Source: an uncultured archaeon
GTDB taxonomy: Archaea; Halobacteriota; Methanosarcinia; Methanosarcinales; Methanoperedenaceae
Direction of reading: 5' to 3'
Assembly (NCBI GenBank): GCA_902386135.1
Contig: CABMIB010000093.1
Coordinates: 1-32,777 of the forward strand
DNA: 32,777 nucleotides
Shown here: positions 30,903-32,777 of the stretch, piece after piece
Position numbering within the stretch: the stretch's first letter is position 1
How the letters are laid out: each line of letters opens with the position of its first letter
Notes under the pieces: model-generated
What the model saw: only the letters and a program-made list of their open reading frames with translations
Database searches by the model: none
What the model was told of the DNA's origin: nothing
Made by a program: the position numbers and the translations under genes

Positions 30903-32603
30903 TCACTTGTGCGTAAAATACGCCATGACCTCATCCCCGCTAACGCTGTCGATCCTCACGAACCCGAACCTCTCGAACTGCACGACCTTATCCAGTTCTC
31001 TCTCGATCCCGCGCTCTCCGATGCCAATATATTCTCCATCGGGCGATAGCACTTTGACCTTCAGTCCATCAGGCGGCGCCCAGTGGATGATGCGCGCCTT
31101 TTCTTTTTTGACAAGGTCCATATTAGTGCCAATGAATTTCGCTGTCAGAGGCGAGATGCCGGTTATCTGGATGTTGTATAGGTCTTTCAGGCGCAATTTT
31201 TCACCTTCCTTCAGTGTATCAACATCATTCCTGCAAACTAGCACAGCCGTTCCCACAGGTATCTCCCTCATCCCTCCCCGCGAAGGATGGAGCGGCGCCT
31301 TTGCAATCTTCGGCTCTGCGCCCTCGATAATCATTTCAACAGGGTCCCAGACAAAGAAATACCTGTTCGCCACAGGGTCAACGAGCTTCCTGTTCTCAGC
31401 ATACAGAGTATCCAGGCTCAGGCTTATATCGGTCTCGCCAAGACCGAGGTCTATCATGAATTTGCGCAGCGCCTCCGGCATTATGCCTCTTCTCCGAATT
31501 GCGCGGATAGTGGGCAGGCGCGGGTCGTCCCAGCCTGTGTAAATCCCTTCCGCTATCGCTTTCTTGATGCCGCTTGTGCTTAGCTTCCCGAACTCGTGTA
31601 TCTGCACGCGCCCCCAGTGCATGGTTTTCGGGTAAGTCCAGCCCATGTATTTATAGACGTACTTCTGGCGTTTTTCGCTGTCTGCCAGGTCCTTCCCGCG
31701 TATAATTAAAGTCGTTCCGAGGAGATGGTCTTCCACAGCACCCTCAAAATCAAGAAGGGGCCATGCACAGTATTTATCCCCTACTTCAGGTCGCGGATGC
31801 GGTGTCTTTATGATGCGGAAAGCCACCCAGTCCCTGATGGCAGGGTCTTTATGGGCTATATCGGTCTTGATGCGCAGTACCGCCTCCTGCTCTTCGTAAT
31901 CGCCGGAAAGCATCTTTTTCCAGCATTCAAGGTTTTTCTCCACTCCCTGCTCTCTGTGCGGGCACGGTTCCTTTGCGTCCTTGAGTGCCTTGAACACTTC
32001 CTGCTCGCAAAAACAGATGTACGCTCCGTCTTTCCGTATCAATTGCTCGGCGACCTCGTAGTACCTGGGGATCCTGTCCGATGCTATAACGACCTCATCG
32101 GGTATTGCCCCGAGCCACCTGCAATCGTCAAGGTACCATCCGTAAGCCTCAAGCATCGGGCGCTTGGTCGCGGGGTCGGTATCATCAAAGCGGATAATGA
32201 GCTTCCCGTGATATTTTCTGGTGTACTCCGAGTTCACCACGATGCCCCTTGCGCTTCCAAGCGTGGGGGGGCCATTTGGGTTTGGCGCGAATCTCATCAC
32301 CAGGGGACCGTTCATCTCAAGAGGGGGCAGGCCTTTATCAGGTTCTTTCTTCTCCTTCAACTCCTCAATGAGCTCGGGCGCAAGTACCTTCAGTTCCTCT
32401 TCGCGCGCCTCATGGCTCATCTGATCTATTTCGACAAGGACTTCGTTCACAAGACCGGTTATTTCCTTAGCCCGCGAGCGAAGTTCAGGATTAGCCATGA
32501 CCTTTCCCATCACCGCCCCTGCCTGCGGCGTCTTTTTATATTTGACCGCATTCTGCAGGGCGTATTTCTTTATTAGTAGTTTTATCTCATCACTGGTTAA
32601 CAT
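30903..32603 (-). CDS. gltX: Glutamyl-tRNA synthetase, archaeal type
   Basis: 566 residues, an archaeal GluRS that charges tRNA-Glu and, where no GlnRS exists, also tRNA-Gln. An N-terminal helical extension (1-95) precedes the Rossmann core with VMRFAPNPNGPPTLGSARG, which stands in place of HIGH (both histidines replaced), then IIRFDDTDPATKRP and HWGRVQIHEFGKLSTSGIKK, where KLSTS replaces KMSKS. The C-terminal beta-barrel ends in VVQFERFGFVRIDSVSGDEV. A TATA-like TTTAATATTATA lies about 25 bp before ATG 32603 with no ribosome site, so the message is probably leaderless. The tail is duplicated downstream. Confidence 0.93.
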   Translation of the reverse strand: MLTSDEIKLLIKKYALQNAVKYKKTPQAGAVMGKVMANPELRSRAKEITGLVNEVLVEIDQMSHEAREEELKVLAPELIEELKEKKEPDKGLPPLEMNGPLVMRFAPNPNGPPTLGSARGIVVNSEYTRKYHGKLIIRFDDTDPATKRPMLEAYGWYLDDCRWLGAIPDEVVIASDRIPRYYEVAEQLIRKDGAYICFCEQEVFKALKDAKEPCPHREQGVEKNLECWKKMLSGDYEEQEAVLRIKTDIAHKDPAIRDWVAFRIIKTPHPRPEVGDKYCAWPLLDFEGAVEDHLLGTTLIIRGKDLADSEKRQKYVYKYMGWTYPKTMHWGRVQIHEFGKLSTSGIKKAIAEGIYTGWDDPRLPTIRAIRRRGIMPEALRKFMIDLGLGETDISLSLDTLYAENRKLVDPVANRYFFVWDPVEMIIEGAEPKIAKAPLHPSRGGMREIPVGTAVLVCRNDVDTLKEGEKLRLKDLYNIQITGISPLTAKFIGTNMDLVKKEKARIIHWAPPDGLKVKVLSPDGEYIGIGERGIERELDKVVQFERFGFVRIDSVSGDEVMAYFTHK

Positions 32604-32662
32604 CTGCGCCTAAATAATCCAGTATAATATTAAACCTCTCGGAATAGACTCTAAATCAATAA

Positions 32663-32700
32663 AGTATATATTTCACCCGTTCATATTCAGGGCAGGTGAT
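32663..32700 (+). promoter_or_regulatory. Promoter and ribosome site of the PRC-barrel gene
   Basis: AGTATATATTT at about 32663-32673 is a TATA box and GGTGAT at 32695-32700 a ribosome site. It is divergent from gltX, whose own TATA lies at about 32618-32631. Confidence 0.55.
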
Positions 32701-32703
32701 TCG

Positions 32704-32777
32704 ATGCAGTCAGAGGTTTCGACATTATTTGGTTTGAACATTTATACAGACAGAGGAGTTTACATTGGAAAAGTAAG
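32704..32777 (+). CDS. PRC-barrel protein, first 24 codons (runs off the right edge)
   Basis: ATG 32704 opens MQSEVSTLFGLNIYTDRGVYIGKV, the start of the small archaeal PRC-barrel family (pattern S-L-x-G-x-x-V/I-Y-T-D-x-G-x-Y-x-G-x-V). These roughly 80-residue proteins occur widely in Euryarchaeota; their role is not well defined. The rest is outside the window. Confidence 0.75.
   Translation, partial: MQSEVSTLFGLNIYTDRGVYIGKV

Overview
The window looks like a chromosomal stretch of a methane-cycling archaeon of the Methanosarcinales type, plausibly Methanoperedens/ANME-2d-like. The lineage is inference, not a database result. Support comes from nifH-nifI1-nifI2-nifD-nifK order (archaeal nif layout), TATA boxes at archaeal spacing and several probably leaderless starts, an archaeal PIN-ATPase-KH protein, an archaeal-type GluRS, an archaeal PRC-barrel start and a CxxCH exported protein.

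Bases 1-9760 form a nitrogen/molybdenum block. A partial ammonium transporter (minus) diverges from a nif operon (nifH, two PII proteins, nifD, nifK, a nif-type 2x[4Fe-4S] ferredoxin). The two share a symmetric promoter built on a 29-bp inverted repeat. A 15-codon micro-ORF, a CBS protein, an FMN-binding split-barrel protein and a class I glutamine amidotransferase follow, then a modABC molybdate importer behind a ModE-like operator placed over its predicted transcription start. NifH/D/K would fix nitrogen, NifI1/I2 would switch the enzyme off when ammonium is present, Amt would bring in ammonium and ModABC would supply molybdenum.

Bases 9774-12934 hold a frameshifted half-size TauE/SafE remnant, a strong hairpin, tRNA-Gln(UUG), a PIN-ATPase-KH protein and a winged-helix regulator preceded by tandem 9-bp repeats.

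Bases about 13043-27800 appear to be an integrated mobile element. It carries a tyrosine integrase, decayed ParB-like genes with hairpin repeats, two small membrane/zinc-ribbon genes, ribbon-helix-helix (RHH) and ParB proteins, a primase-polymerase/helicase, terminase small subunit, a terminase large subunit split into separate ATPase and nuclease genes, a run of small unrecognised genes, 10-bp tandem repeats and an AT-rich tail with two membrane proteins. No portal, capsid, protease or tail gene is recognisable. The 3' part of the replicase gene contains a bidirectional set of about ten iteron-like decamers around an AT-rich core, a candidate origin. The best hypothesis is a plasmid-virus hybrid or packaging satellite that uses another virus's capsid.

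Bases 28000-32777 return to chromosome-like genes: an exported single-heme-motif/Ig-like/His-rich protein, an Ncs6/TtcA-type tRNA thiolase, a duplicated gltX tail broken by a 137-bp MITE-like element, a DUF4258/DUF2283-like toxin-antitoxin pair, gltX, and the start of a PRC-barrel gene.
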